Source: Gymnothorax reevesii
Lineage: Eukaryota > Chordata > Actinopteri > Anguilliformes > Muraenidae
Direction of reading: 5' to 3'
DNA length: 64,000 bases
Assembly: GCA_029721435.1 (NCBI GenBank)
Contig: CM056592.1
Span: 35,351,611-35,415,610, forward strand
Shown: positions 54,367 to 64,000 of the stretch, piece by piece
How the letters are laid out: each line of letters starts with the position of its first letter
Position numbering within the stretch: the first letter of the stretch is position 1
The notes under the pieces: model-generated
Database searches by the model: none
Told to the model about the DNA's origin: nothing
The model's input: the letters and a program-made list of their open reading frames with translations, nothing else
Program-made: the position numbers and the translations under genes

Positions 54367-56679
54367 GAGTTGACCTTCATTCCCAATGTCATTTATTGTT
54401 TGCTTAAGTGCCGTGGCCATCCTACAATGGTGGACATTTCTACTTGGTTCCATCCTGTAATTCCTCTGTAAATTATTTTTGATTCGCTCAGCTGAGCGTT
54501 TTTACATTCGCATTACAATAGCACTCAGCTGGCTCAAGATTCTGTAGTAAAGACTACACATTTTATGAGCCGAAGACTAACGTTTATTATTGGCACAGCT
54601 ACCACAAAGTTGTGAGAACTCATATTGCAAGATAGTTCTGACGCGCTGCCAGTGGAGTACGGGGACATTGCGTAACCCTCTCCATCACAGCTCGCGATGG
54701 AAACGCAAAGACGGGTGAATCCATCTGACAGAGCGCTCTTGTCAAGATACAAACTGTTTTTCGGGGATACATCTCCCAAATGACCCTGTGCACATAAAAA
54801 AAAAAACTCCCCCTAAATAAAAATCGCCCCGGAAACTGTTAATGCCCTCGGTGACATACAGTTGGCACGCACGTATCTCACGTTAAACAAGTAGGGCACC
54901 AGTTCCCCTGGAAGACTGTTAACCGAACTGAACGGGTCGCATTATGAAAGTAACACATAATGATGCTGAAGGCTGGAACTAATGACATATAGAAGGATAG
55001 TTACACCGTACAGATACCATTATAGTAGAACGCTAATTACTGCGATAGGAACTAATGGTAAAATCCAATTTTTAAAAAAATTGCTCAAAAACTTAGTCAT
55101 AAGGCATCCCCTTACACAATATTAATGAAAAAACACTAGCTCCAGAGCTCGATGTGATGTCACGCAAACCTTATAAATTGGCAACCCAACGGTACGGTTA
55201 TCAATATAACGCTGCTAGATCAGCCACATGGCATAAGACTTTCGTCAAAACCTTTCCGTGAGGACAGAGGCTTTTTAAACAATCCGCTGATTTATCTCAG
55301 TGTATAATTTCATCCTGAGACGAGGTTCGCGATTTACGAAGGATGGGTGGCCAATCTATCAGCAGCGCTGCACCAACTGCGCTGCAAGCCTACGTGATGA
55401 ACGTGATGTTCCCGACTCCCGACCTGAACAATGCAGCAGGCTACGGGAGATCAATGCTATTATGTTTCCATTATCAGTACCATGGAAATAGTCTCCGGTG
55501 GTAATTAAAATATACAAATTCTCTTCTTGCTTTGCGCGCATCCTCTAAGCGGTGCGCCGCATATTTAGCCCCTGTACCTTGTGGCGTCGGAGGAAATGGC
55601 TGAGCTACATTACCATCACTACCAAGTGCAGTGTTACTAGATTGCGAAGTGAGAACAGACTGAGGAAAAGTAGAATGGGAAACGATCCCCGATTGGAGAA
55701 TGAATTAACTCAAATATAATTTGTGGAAATAATCGACTAATGAAGGCTGATATATTTCGAAGCGAAACCAGCTTACACATCAGCACCATTATAAACACTT
55801 ACTGATTGAAAAAAACATCGAAACGCGAATATTATTTGAAACCGTCCCACTATTTGCTCATTGATACAAGATTTTCAGCCAACTGTCTCAGAAAGCCCAA
55901 ATCAGACACCTGTGCGTCAAGCAGCAGCCTGGTGCACAACAGGCCCTCCAAACCGCTAATGAACAGAAAAGTTTGACAGCTCATGGTCACTAGTCTGCCT
56001 ATTTCATAGTGCAAAATATTACCCTTCCATGCAATATTAGTGGCAAACTGCTCAGATAACTCGGCTACTTTATGCAAGAAAGATTGGCTGCTTAATGGAT
56101 GATGATTTTTCCCCCCCTACGGACACGAACCGACACGGCATTTAATGGAAATTATCAAATGTCACGCAAGGGAAATAATCAGCGGTTAAAATATGGTCAC
56201 ATATTTAACTTAGACCATCCATCTGATGCTCAGGCCCGCATAACCGTTACAGATCGTGTCAGAATGATCACGGCGTGGAGTCAAATGGGAGGAAACGCGC
56301 ACTGGCCATGCTGCGAAGAGATAGGTCTAGGATGCCTGTTATACTTAACTCATCAATACTGTAGGTATTCGTGTTTTCTTGCAACCTAAAGGAAGCAGCA
56401 TACTGTTTTAACACGAACTGACGGTAAATTTCTCAGCGCATTCATTTCCACGAATGACAGTTCTGGAAAGTATCAGAAATAATCTCATACCCATCGCGTT
56501 GATAGGCGACTTATTTCACAGTAAGAAAGAAATATTATATTTAATGTATTTAAGTGTCATTACCGCTAATTTCAAAGTGAACAATTCAACTGACGATTTC
56601 AATGACATCACATCTGGTCCACTGATAACTGAAGGTTATCCAAATTACTAAAAAGTAGTATCAAACCAACGTCACCTAC

Positions 56680-56880
56680 CTTAATGGTTCTGAGAGTTGT
56701 TGTCGATCCCAATCCCGACTCTACGGTTTAATGGTACAGAATCACGTTTTATTCTGCACGTCTGTGACTGAAGATGCCTCAGAATTGGAATGGAGACCCC
56801 CTTTACAAAACGCAATAGTCCTGGTCCTAGCGCCGTCTGTTTCCTGGTGACTCACCTGTTGGCGCAATTGATGTTGCTTG
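56680..56880 (-). promoter_or_regulatory. slc16a3: Candidate untranslated first exon of slc16a3
   Basis: A good minus-strand donor, AAG then GTAGGTGAC, lies at the boundary 56680/56679. Upstream on the minus strand (higher numbers) the sequence becomes GC-rich with GGGCGGG boxes (56957-57015). This arrangement fits an untranslated first exon spliced to the acceptor near 46557-46563. No transcript evidence is available here; the 5' limit is a guess. Confidence 0.35.
56743..56761 (-). promoter_or_regulatory. slc16a3: Pair of ACGTG hypoxia-element cores
   Basis: Minus-strand ACGTG cores lie at 56747-56743 and 56761-56757, 14 bp apart, and the second is preceded by CACAG. SLC16A3 is known to be induced by HIF-1 in mammals. 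The motif is short, so this is only suggestive. Confidence 0.3.
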
Positions 56881-56939
56881 TTGCTGGGTGACGGCGTATT
56901 CCGCTGCTCGGAGAAGCGCAGTCAACAGCTCACGAGTCT

Positions 56940-57020
56940 GCCTTTGCGTCACACACACCGCCCGCCCTCTTTCCCTTACTCCTCTCCCCTCCGTCTTTCC
57001 CTGGCTCCCGCCCTCCCAGG
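56940..57020 (-). promoter_or_regulatory. slc16a3: GC-box-rich putative slc16a3 promoter
   Basis: A pyrimidine-rich + strand with CGCCCGCCCTC and CTCCCGCCCTCCC corresponds to minus-strand GGGCGGG and GGGAGGGCGGGAG, Sp1-type sites. There is no TATA box in an obvious position. Confidence 0.4.
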
Positions 57021-57763
57021 CGTTATAGTGTTAAATCAGATAAAAGAGGTATTCCCTTTACGACTGGGTGCGTTGAAAATTGGATTTGGTGGTGGGCTGT
57101 TAGTTAAATCCAGTTTACGACACCGTCTGTTATTCTGAAATTCTTCTTTAGCAAGATATAGAACATCAGGAAGTCAACGAAACAGTGCCTACAAATTAAG
57201 AGCTGAGTGATAACAAAAGTGCGATCGTACTTTAGAGAGCATTGTTCTGTATTTGCACGAAAGGGTCTGCTTCACTCCACACGGCCACCTGCCTGTACAC
57301 TCTGATCCACTGCAGACAGTGAGGTGAATTAATGCATCTGAAAAACAAAATCCATTGGATAATACATAATTATTATTCAAAACATTTTTCAAAAATTGAG
57401 AATGCTTCTAAATATTTGAGATTCTCCTGCAATTCTCCGCACTTCTTGTTGTGTAAATGCCGTTTTCATAATCTGATATTACAATAAAGGCTTTTTCCTC
57501 TATGATGTTTTAATATAATATCAGACTTACGCTTTTCTGCCCTCGGAAGGAGGTGAACCATCATACAAATCAATGTACTAGGTGTGATCCTGGCTGATAT
57601 ATTTATCGTTGAACTTGGCTAGCTATATACAGTGCCAAAGCAAATCATTCAAAGGTGGCTACGTAATATTTTTGTATTTATTGGTTAAGGGTTTTAGCCA
57701 AGAGTTTTAAAGAAGGGTCCTGCCATTAAACACACTCCTAGAGGCTCCAGAGGCTGTAGCTGC

Positions 57764-57764
<1 letters not shown>

Positions 57765-57812
<48 letters not shown>

Positions 57813-57816
57813 GTGT
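57765..57816. repeat. (GT)n microsatellite
   Basis: About 25 GT units with one GC interruption. Confidence 0.96.
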
Positions 57817-58400
57817 ACAGATAGCACAAATTGGTGATTGGTATCCATTCTTGTCATATTGTACTTTCATACTGAAAAGAAGTGGCTTTCATCTTGTATA
57901 ACTGATTGTTATGACGTATCATAAATGCCAAATATTCATTCGTGCTTCAACTGAATTAGCTATTATTGCGATTACAAACTATAGATGGGTTTACCTACAT
58001 TGGCTTACATTGTTTTTGTCATTGCAATAATATTATTGACAGTCTTATGCTAGCGCTGTTTATAGAAACATAATTGAAAATAGTACTTAGAGTTAATTGA
58101 TACTGTCGATTTTCACCGTGCTGGCCTGATAACCTACTGTCATAAAACCCTTACTGATTGTGTAGGATAGTTTATCTGATATACTAAATTAAAACATTTA
58201 ATTGACTCAGCATTTCTTGGACTGTTTGCCATAAATCCGATTATGATAATAAGCAGCATTACAGGGATGGGGATTAAATATACTTTGCTGGTGAATTTTA
58301 GTTTTGCAGTTATGAGTATTTGAATAGAATGAAATGAAGGGGTCTGTGCGCAACTGGGCAGTGTTCCCAATCTGTCGCGAAGCATACAGTAGGAACCATA

Positions 58401-59910
58401 TACAACCCCAATTCTGAAATAGTTGGGACAAAGTGTAAATTGTGAAGAAAATCTAAATGCAATGATTTTCAAATCACAACAGCCAGTATTTTATTCACAA
58501 TAGAACAGAGGTGACAAAGCAAATGTTGAAACTGAGAAATTTTACAATTTTATCTACAAAATGAGCTAATTTCAAATTTGATGGCTGCTACAGGTCTCAA
58601 AAAAGTTGAGACAGGGGCCTGTTTACCGTGGTGTAGCATCATCTCTTCTTATTAACACAGAGTAGAGGCGTCTGGGCATTGAGGAGACAAGTTTCTTGAG
58701 TTCAGCCATTGGAATTTGATCCCAGTCTTGTTTAATACAGGCTTCCAGCAGCTGGAGAGTTTTGGGTCTCCTTTGATGGACTTTTCATTTAATTATGCGC
58801 CAAATGTTCTCAATCGGTGAAAGATCAGGACTGCAGGCAGGCCAGTTCAGCACATGGACTCTTCTACTACGAAGCCATGCTGTTGTAATAGCTGCAGTAT
58901 ATAGTTTTGCATTGCCCTGCTGAAATACACAAGGCCTTCCCTGGAATAGATGTCATCTGGAGGGGAGCATATGTTGCTCTAAAACCTTTATATACCTTTC
59001 AGCATTCATGGTGCTTTTTAAAACATGCAAGTGTCCCACACCATATGCAATAATGCAGCCCCATACCATCAGAGATGCTGGCTTTTGAACTGAACACTGT
59101 TAACAGCCCAGAGGACACAACACCCATGATTTCCAACAAGAATGTCAAATTTGGACTCATCTGACCACAGGACACTTTGCTACAGTCCATTTTAAATGAG
59201 CCTTGGCCCACAGAACATGGTGGCACTTCTGGATCATGCTCAACAATGGCTTCCTTTTTTCAAGATAAAGTTGTAGGTGGCATCTGTGGATGGCATGGTG
59301 GACTGTGTTAACAGACAGTGGTTTCTTGAATTATTCCTGGGCCCATTTAGTAATGTCAATGACAGACTTATCCCGGTAAGTGATGCAGTGGCGTCTGAGG
59401 GCCCAAAGATCATGGGCATCAAGTAAAGGTCTTCGGCCTTGTCCCTTACGCACAGAGATTTTTCCAGTTTCTCTGAATCTTTTGATGATGTTATGCACTG
59501 TTGATGATGAGACCTACAAACCCTTTGCAATTTGACATTGAGGAACATCGTTTTTTAAAGTATTCCACAATTTATTTACGCATTCACAGGTTGGAGAGCC
59601 TCTGGCCATCTTTACTTCTGAGAGACTCGGCCTCACCAAGACGTCCATTTTATAGCCAATCATGTTACACACCTGATGCCAGTTAACTTAATTACTTGCT
59701 AAATATTCTTTCAGTTGATTCTCTTATATATTAATTGCTTTTTCAGCCTTTTTTTGCCTGCCTCCCAACTTTTTTGCGACCTGTTGCAGCCAGACTGGTG
59801 CAGCCAGAAAATTTGAAATAATCTCATTTTGTGGATAAAAACATAAAATGTCTCAGTATCAACATTTGAAATGTTCTCTATGTTCTATTGTAAATAACAT
59901 ATTGGCTCAT
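58401..59910 (-). mobile_element. Decayed mariner/Tc1-type transposon, right end truncated
   Basis: The left terminus TACAACCCCAATTCTGAAAT follows TA and is the well-known end of a very common fish DNA transposon. The transposase remnant is on the minus strand. A partial inverted arm (TCAACATTTGAAATGTTCT) is visible near 59861, but the final bases complementary to the left end are missing, so the right end is truncated. Confidence 0.85.
58750..59625 (-). pseudogene. Mariner/Tc1-type transposase remnant
   Basis: Minus-strand frames contain WPACSPDLSPIENIWRIIK near 58800-58850 with the catalytic Glu. Further upstream there are fragments with KGSHC, NVKLQRVCR and KSLCVRDK. Multiple frame breaks and stops separate them. 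Confidence 0.78.
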
Positions 59911-60182
59911 ATTGGCACTAAAAAGCGGTATTTTGCAGTAGTTGTTAAGTATTTTTCTTCCGTCACAGATCTCTCACTGACTAAAGCCTACAGCATCTTC
60001 AGAACGCTCAATGGTCCACACCCACATCAGGTAACCTTTGCTTCATCCTGTGTCTTGTGCACAGAGCACCAGCAACACAGTGTAATGCAGCCTGGTCTTT
60101 AATCAGCGCAGATGTTCTACGTGGTTATGGTCAACTTTGCCTCTCCTGATTCGTCCTTTATTTTTCACCATCAAACTCTACC

Positions 60183-60362
60183 AGGGGTCCTCAAATCTGG
60201 ACCTCGAATCCAAATCCAGCCCAGGTTTTCTGTTATCCCTTGCAATTAAATGAACTGTGCCTCTGATTGGTCAGACTGTGTTAACACCTGACTCCCAGGT
60301 AAAGGCAGGGTGAAAACCAGCAGTCCTCGGTCCTCATAGGATGTGATTTGAGGACCAGAGCC
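60183..60362 (-). mobile_element. Family X non-autonomous repeat, copy 3
   Basis: It starts CAGGGGTCCTCAAATCTGG and ends GATTTGAGGACCAGAGCCCT, imperfect inverted ends. The interior carries CTGATTGGTCAG and CTGACTCCCAGG. It is in the opposite orientation to the copies at 29166 and 51960. Confidence 0.68.
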
Positions 60363-61135
60363 CTAAACTGAGGGCTGTGCTGGAATATTATCTAATAAAT
60401 TAAGTTGCTGCTTTGTGACATCAGCCTGGCGGATCGATTCAAAACGGCAGTTGTTTTGTTTCCTTTGCATCAGCTTCCTCTGTGGCTGCATTTCTGTGCT
60501 GAGTCACTCAGTCAAATGACATTGTTCAGGTCTCCCAGGGAGTGTTTTGTAACTCATGTTTACCTACTTTACCATGGTTACTTTCATGCCCAAATAAATG
60601 GCTATATTTATTCACCACTTTCAGGTTTACCAGTGCAGTTGGCTCAAATTGACTGGCCTAGCTCCCTTACAGCCAGTGACCATTTCAAATAAAAGGCAAT
60701 TTGGCTCTATGTTTACAACCCTGAACTCTAAACTCTAACTCCAAATGTGATTCTGAAATGAATACACAAGTTCAACCACTTCAAAAATCATCAATATTAT
60801 CACAATTAAGTGGCCCGGTTCAAGGATAGTCCCACTGTCACAGACTGAAAAACTCAATGTTGATTCAGTCAACTACCCATTTTGGGTGGGAGCCAGTGAG
60901 TTAGGTGCTCAGGTGCAGGTAACATTATGTAATTTTAAGATGATCCAAATTTAAATAAAGATTTACACAGAAATAATTAGGAGAAAAGCTGTTCAACTAT
61001 AAAGTCAAGATCAAATTAATAGCTAATTTGTTGGTTGTAATATTCATGCTGGACTGCGTGGAAACCTTGTGTGCTCTTCTGTTAACATTGTTTCTGAGCC
61101 ATTCGGTATAATCGAAGTGACACTATCGTTAACTC
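60363..61135. other. Intergenic, nothing recognised
   Basis: AT-rich sequence without a recognisable gene, RNA or element. Confidence 0.5.
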
Positions 61136-61137
61136 CT

Positions 61138-61305
61138 GGGCCGGGTGCGATTTGCAATTCCAGAAGAGGAAGCGCGTTCCTCCGACCATTCGATTGGACC
61201 ATTTCTCCTCCCAGCAGTGCTTCTGCCTCTTCCCATTGGTTCATGTCTCTTCCAAATGCCTCTTCGCTCTTCAGAAGTATGCAATTCGCACTGGGCTCTG
61301 GATAA
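61138..61305. repeat. Short inverted-repeat unit with CCAAT-type sites
   Basis: The left part GGGTGCGATTTGCAATTCC and the right part ATGCAATTCGCACTGGGC are imperfect inverted repeats about 140 bp apart. Two ATTGG boxes (61194 and 61236) lie inside. It is probably a small MITE. Confidence 0.4.
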
Positions 61306-61796
61306 AGCTATTAGTGAATCTTACCGACCGTGGTCATGCTAACTTGTTGATTGATTGATTGATTAATGAGTGACTCTCGAGTCTCATCACAACACTCCTT
61401 CCAAAGCTTCGCTCATCCAGGAGTAAAAATGAAGCAAAAAATAAAAAGTTAGCCACGAGAATATGAAAAAATGTGGCATTTAAATCCCTCTTGCTGTACA
61501 GTGAGCAACATTGTTGTCAAATTTGGGTGCAGCTGTCTGTGGCCCAGAGGACAACAGGAGACCTGATTCTCCAGTTAAGACTGGATGAGGTCATTCCACA
61601 CATTCATAAAGAATTTTCCATTAAAAAAGTTCAGTTATTTCATCTGACTTGCTTTACGGTGTCTTTGTTGTCAAATTTTATGAAATGACGCACGTGTGTG
61701 CTTTGTTCTATCGGTGCCTTTTCTTATAAACTAACTAAAGATGTCTTGCGGGTAACACAAACTAAATTTAGAGGCAGTAAGTTGAATGGTGTTGGA

Positions 61797-61925
61797 CAGG
61801 GGCCTCAAATCTGGGCCTGGAATACAATTCTCCCCCAGCTTTTCCCTCCACCCAAGTACAACTAAGATTGTTCTGGCCGCGTTCATTCTGGAATTTCAGG
61901 TAAAGGGAGGGAGGGGGGACCTGCT
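61797..61925 (-). mobile_element. Family X non-autonomous repeat, copy 4 (partial)
   Basis: It starts CAGGGGCCTCAAATCTGGGC and contains CAGGTAAAGGGAGGG, as in copy 3, but the far end is lost next to the SINE-like repeat that follows. Confidence 0.55.
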
Positions 61926-61947
61926 GTTTCGGAAGTATGAGAAATGT

Positions 61948-62192
61948 GGCCCGTGGTGCAGTGGGCGGCCATGTTGCCTCACAGCAAGAAGATTATCAGT
62001 TTGTTTCCAACCTACAGCCTTTCAGTGCAGAGTTTGTATTGACCATAAGAGTGTGAGTGAATGGTGTGCAAGCCCTGGGATGGATTGGCAATCGGCCCAA
62101 GGTGTGTTCCTACCTTGCGCCCATACTTGGCTGGAATAGGTTCCAGCTCCCCCAGGACCCTGATGAGGTAGAAGTGGTTTCTCAAAATGGCA
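61948..62192 (+). mobile_element. SINE-like repeat, copy 4 (decayed)
   Basis: The A-box-like TGGTGCAGTGGG near 61953 is followed by TTGCCTCACAGCAAGAAG and the body phrases GTGTGAGTGAATGG and GGTTCCAGCTCCCC. The B-box is decayed and the centre is deleted. Confidence 0.68.
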
Positions 62193-63410
62193 GCCATATT
62201 GAGCAAAAGGGCTCATCATCATGTCTAGACATACAGCGCTACCTATGAGTGAAATTGCACTCTACCAGGGAAAATTTGGCAGCACAATAGGTTGATTACA
62301 TGTGAAAGGATTTATATATTCTATAACATTACAATATTCCAGTCACCAGCTTATGCCTTATACTCTCAACTGAGGCCGCAACCCAAAAAGTTTAAAGAGC
62401 CATCACACGCGTAATGGTTGACATAAGCGTGACATGATTTGAGCCATGTTTGGTAGAGATTGCGTGCAAACTGTATGAGGAGTTAAAAACATTTTTTTTT
62501 AATCAAATTCAATCAGGCTGTAGATTTAAAGACGTACAAAATTATGACACTAGGTGCTTGGGACTTGGCTTTATCAAAGAATTCCCAGGATAGAAAGTTT
62601 TTGAATTTCCAACACGTGGTTCAGAAGGTATGACCAGAAATATAAGTGCAACTTTGGCCTGATGCTGGTGCGACAGGGAAGGTCGTAGCGTTATCAAATT
62701 TTCTGTCTGGATGGAGGTTACTGTACCTGTGCCAAGTCTCAAAGCAGGCGATACATCGGTTTCACATGCTGCCATAGAAGAAGAACAACAACAACGATTG
62801 TATTAAAGAAAACACAATTACACTTGGCTCCTGTACATTTTCAGTGCGTCGCCCCAAAATATAAAGTATATCCGTCCACAAAATGAACTTGCCACAGTCA
62901 AAACAAGGATATGCATTCCAGCATATTGTTCGGTTTAAACTTGAGCAAATCATAATACTGGCACTGCATAATACTGTTGGCTTCCAGTAAAATGAAACAA
63001 AGAACAGTGAAAGGTTCTGACATTTACATGGTCCCTATGAAGCAATGTGTCCTTTGTTAACACAATTCCAAGCCTTCCAATTTAGAAACACAAACTTAGT
63101 CAGGCTGTCATACCTCAGTCTTGGTCACCATTTGCTGTGAGAGGTAACGCATCAGATTTCCCTCTGTGTCCCATTACTGACCTCTGATCTTTTACTGGCT
63201 GCTCTCACCTTATTTCTAGGAATTGCCTTCTAAAGTATAGAAATAACTACAGCCGGACTTTTGTGTCTACATGCATCACAACAGCCTATTTATCAGTAAT
63301 TTATTTTACACATTTGCTTCGTAAAATACCCTGTTTTATGCCCCCATGTCATGTGTTCACGGTTTGTAAAAGCATATGCATAATTTATATTATGACCATC
63401 CAGCGTCCTT
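62193..63410. other. Intergenic, nothing recognised
   Basis: AT-rich sequence. No conserved exon, RNA or element was identified. Confidence 0.5.
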
Positions 63411-63419
63411 AATCCATTG

Positions 63420-63707
63420 TGGTTTTGGCCGTGGCCCAGGATTTTAGCATCGGTTGTCGTCAAACTGTACAGCCTGCTTAACCCCGATCCAAATACTCGG
63501 TTTTCTGCACGGACGACTGTTGCTGTGACTCCAACAAACGGCGAGTGCAGCCGTTTCCATAGAAACAGCGCCCTCCGGATGGAATCGATTCGATCGATAA
63601 CAGTTGCGTGGAGAGCTCGTGCTTATGATTTTTTCTCTTTGTATCGTGGATTCGCGAAATAGACACGTGACACTGTGAAGCTTATTAAAGAAAATTCATA
63701 AAATCGA
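63420..63707 (+). promoter_or_regulatory. Candidate promoter and leader exon of a gene leaving the right edge
   Basis: A locally CpG-enriched patch with an X-box (63553-63566), followed by GCGCCCTCCGG and an AT-richer transcript-like stretch. It ends at a strong donor, GTAAGT, at 63708-63713. No long open frame is present, so the exon would be untranslated. From human gene order, a divergent ccdc57 is expected on this side of slc16a3. Gene identity is inference. Confidence 0.35.
63553..63566. promoter_or_regulatory. RFX X-box, GTTTCCATAGAAAC
   Basis: This 14-bp near palindrome fits the X-box pattern (GTNNCCATNGNAAC type) bound by RFX factors at ciliary and centrosomal gene promoters. It lies in the CpG-enriched patch, about 140 bp before a strong splice donor. 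Confidence 0.5.
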
Positions 63708-64000
63708 GTAAGTTTGCATATGGATTGTTTAACTGAATCTGCCAAGCCCCGAAACAGTGGTAACGTGTGAACTAATCTGCTAACCTCAACGTCACAGTTT
63801 AAGGGGATCTTTGAGTTAACCTGGGCCTTTTCACTTTCGAGTATCAGTCATTTCTCAGTGTTTCCTCTCAGTGTGTCAGTTAAATAGGAGTTTAAAGTGA
63901 TATCCGAGTTTGTCAAGCGATGTGCCTAAACTGCCTATTATTGTTCTAGTTATCCATTTATATGCATGTTCGTTTTATCTGTTTTTCCCATTATATTTGC

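Larger units (their letters stand above)
46568..56679 (-). other. slc16a3: Probable slc16a3 5' intron (long, repeat-bearing)
   Basis: No conserved exon was recognised between the first coding exon and the candidate leader exon at 56680. It holds a CTGTCCGTC simple repeat near 46677-46700, SINE-like repeats (47443, 47838, 53570, 54209), a piggyBac-like half copy (51411), a family X copy (51960) and an ATC/GAT short palindrome (53313-53338). Bases 48170-51400 and 54400-56650 show nothing recognisable. Confidence 0.45.

Overview
This is a piece of a ray-finned fish (teleost-type) nuclear genome. It has spliced genes with GT/AG introns, vertebrate proteins, many decayed Tc1/mariner, hAT-like and piggyBac-like elements, SINE-like and LINE remnants, and long dinucleotide repeats. 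There is nothing prokaryotic or organellar here. The species cannot be named from the sequence.

Left part (1-28.9 kb, + strand): csnk1d, casein kinase 1 delta. Exons 2 to 8 and two alternative last exons are visible, with correct splice sites and phases. The small first exon (about 26 codons, ending in the Gly-rich loop) was not found, so it probably lies upstream of base 1 and bases 1-10386 are probably intron 1. The two last exons give the two short C-termini known for CK1-delta isoforms. A long 3' UTR ends near a canonical AATAAA at 28872. The introns carry a Tc1 element, a 1.37-kb hAT-like foldback element with an 8-bp target duplication, and copies of a palindromic piggyBac-like MITE.

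Middle (28.9-40.2 kb): intergenic and 3' UTR sequence. It holds a stack of nested transposons (29.2-31.7 kb), a CpG-rich unassigned stretch (31.7-33.1 kb), a segment with nuclear-receptor-type half-sites (33.4-34.1 kb), and a short hairpin at 36.5 kb.

Right part (40.2 to about 56.9 kb, - strand): slc16a3, the proton-coupled lactate transporter MCT4. It has four coding exons (543 codons in total), a cytoplasmic tail enlarged by four 42-bp repeats, and a probable non-coding first exon with a GC-rich promoter near 56.7-57.0 kb. A LINE remnant and an inverted-repeat MITE sit in its last coding intron. SINE-like repeats sit in its long 5' intron.

Far right (57-64 kb): repeats, then a CpG-enriched patch at 63.4-63.7 kb with a near-palindromic RFX X-box and a strong splice donor on the + strand. 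In human the order is CCDC57 - SLC16A3 - CSNK1D, with CCDC57 and SLC16A3 divergent and SLC16A3 and CSNK1D convergent. The window matches the last two in order and orientation, so the X-box patch may be the promoter of a ccdc57 orthologue running out of the right edge. I found no wholly new multi-gene system. The most unusual items are the tail repeat of slc16a3, the nested and palindromic element structures, the 36.5-kb hairpin, and the candidate ciliary-gene promoter.
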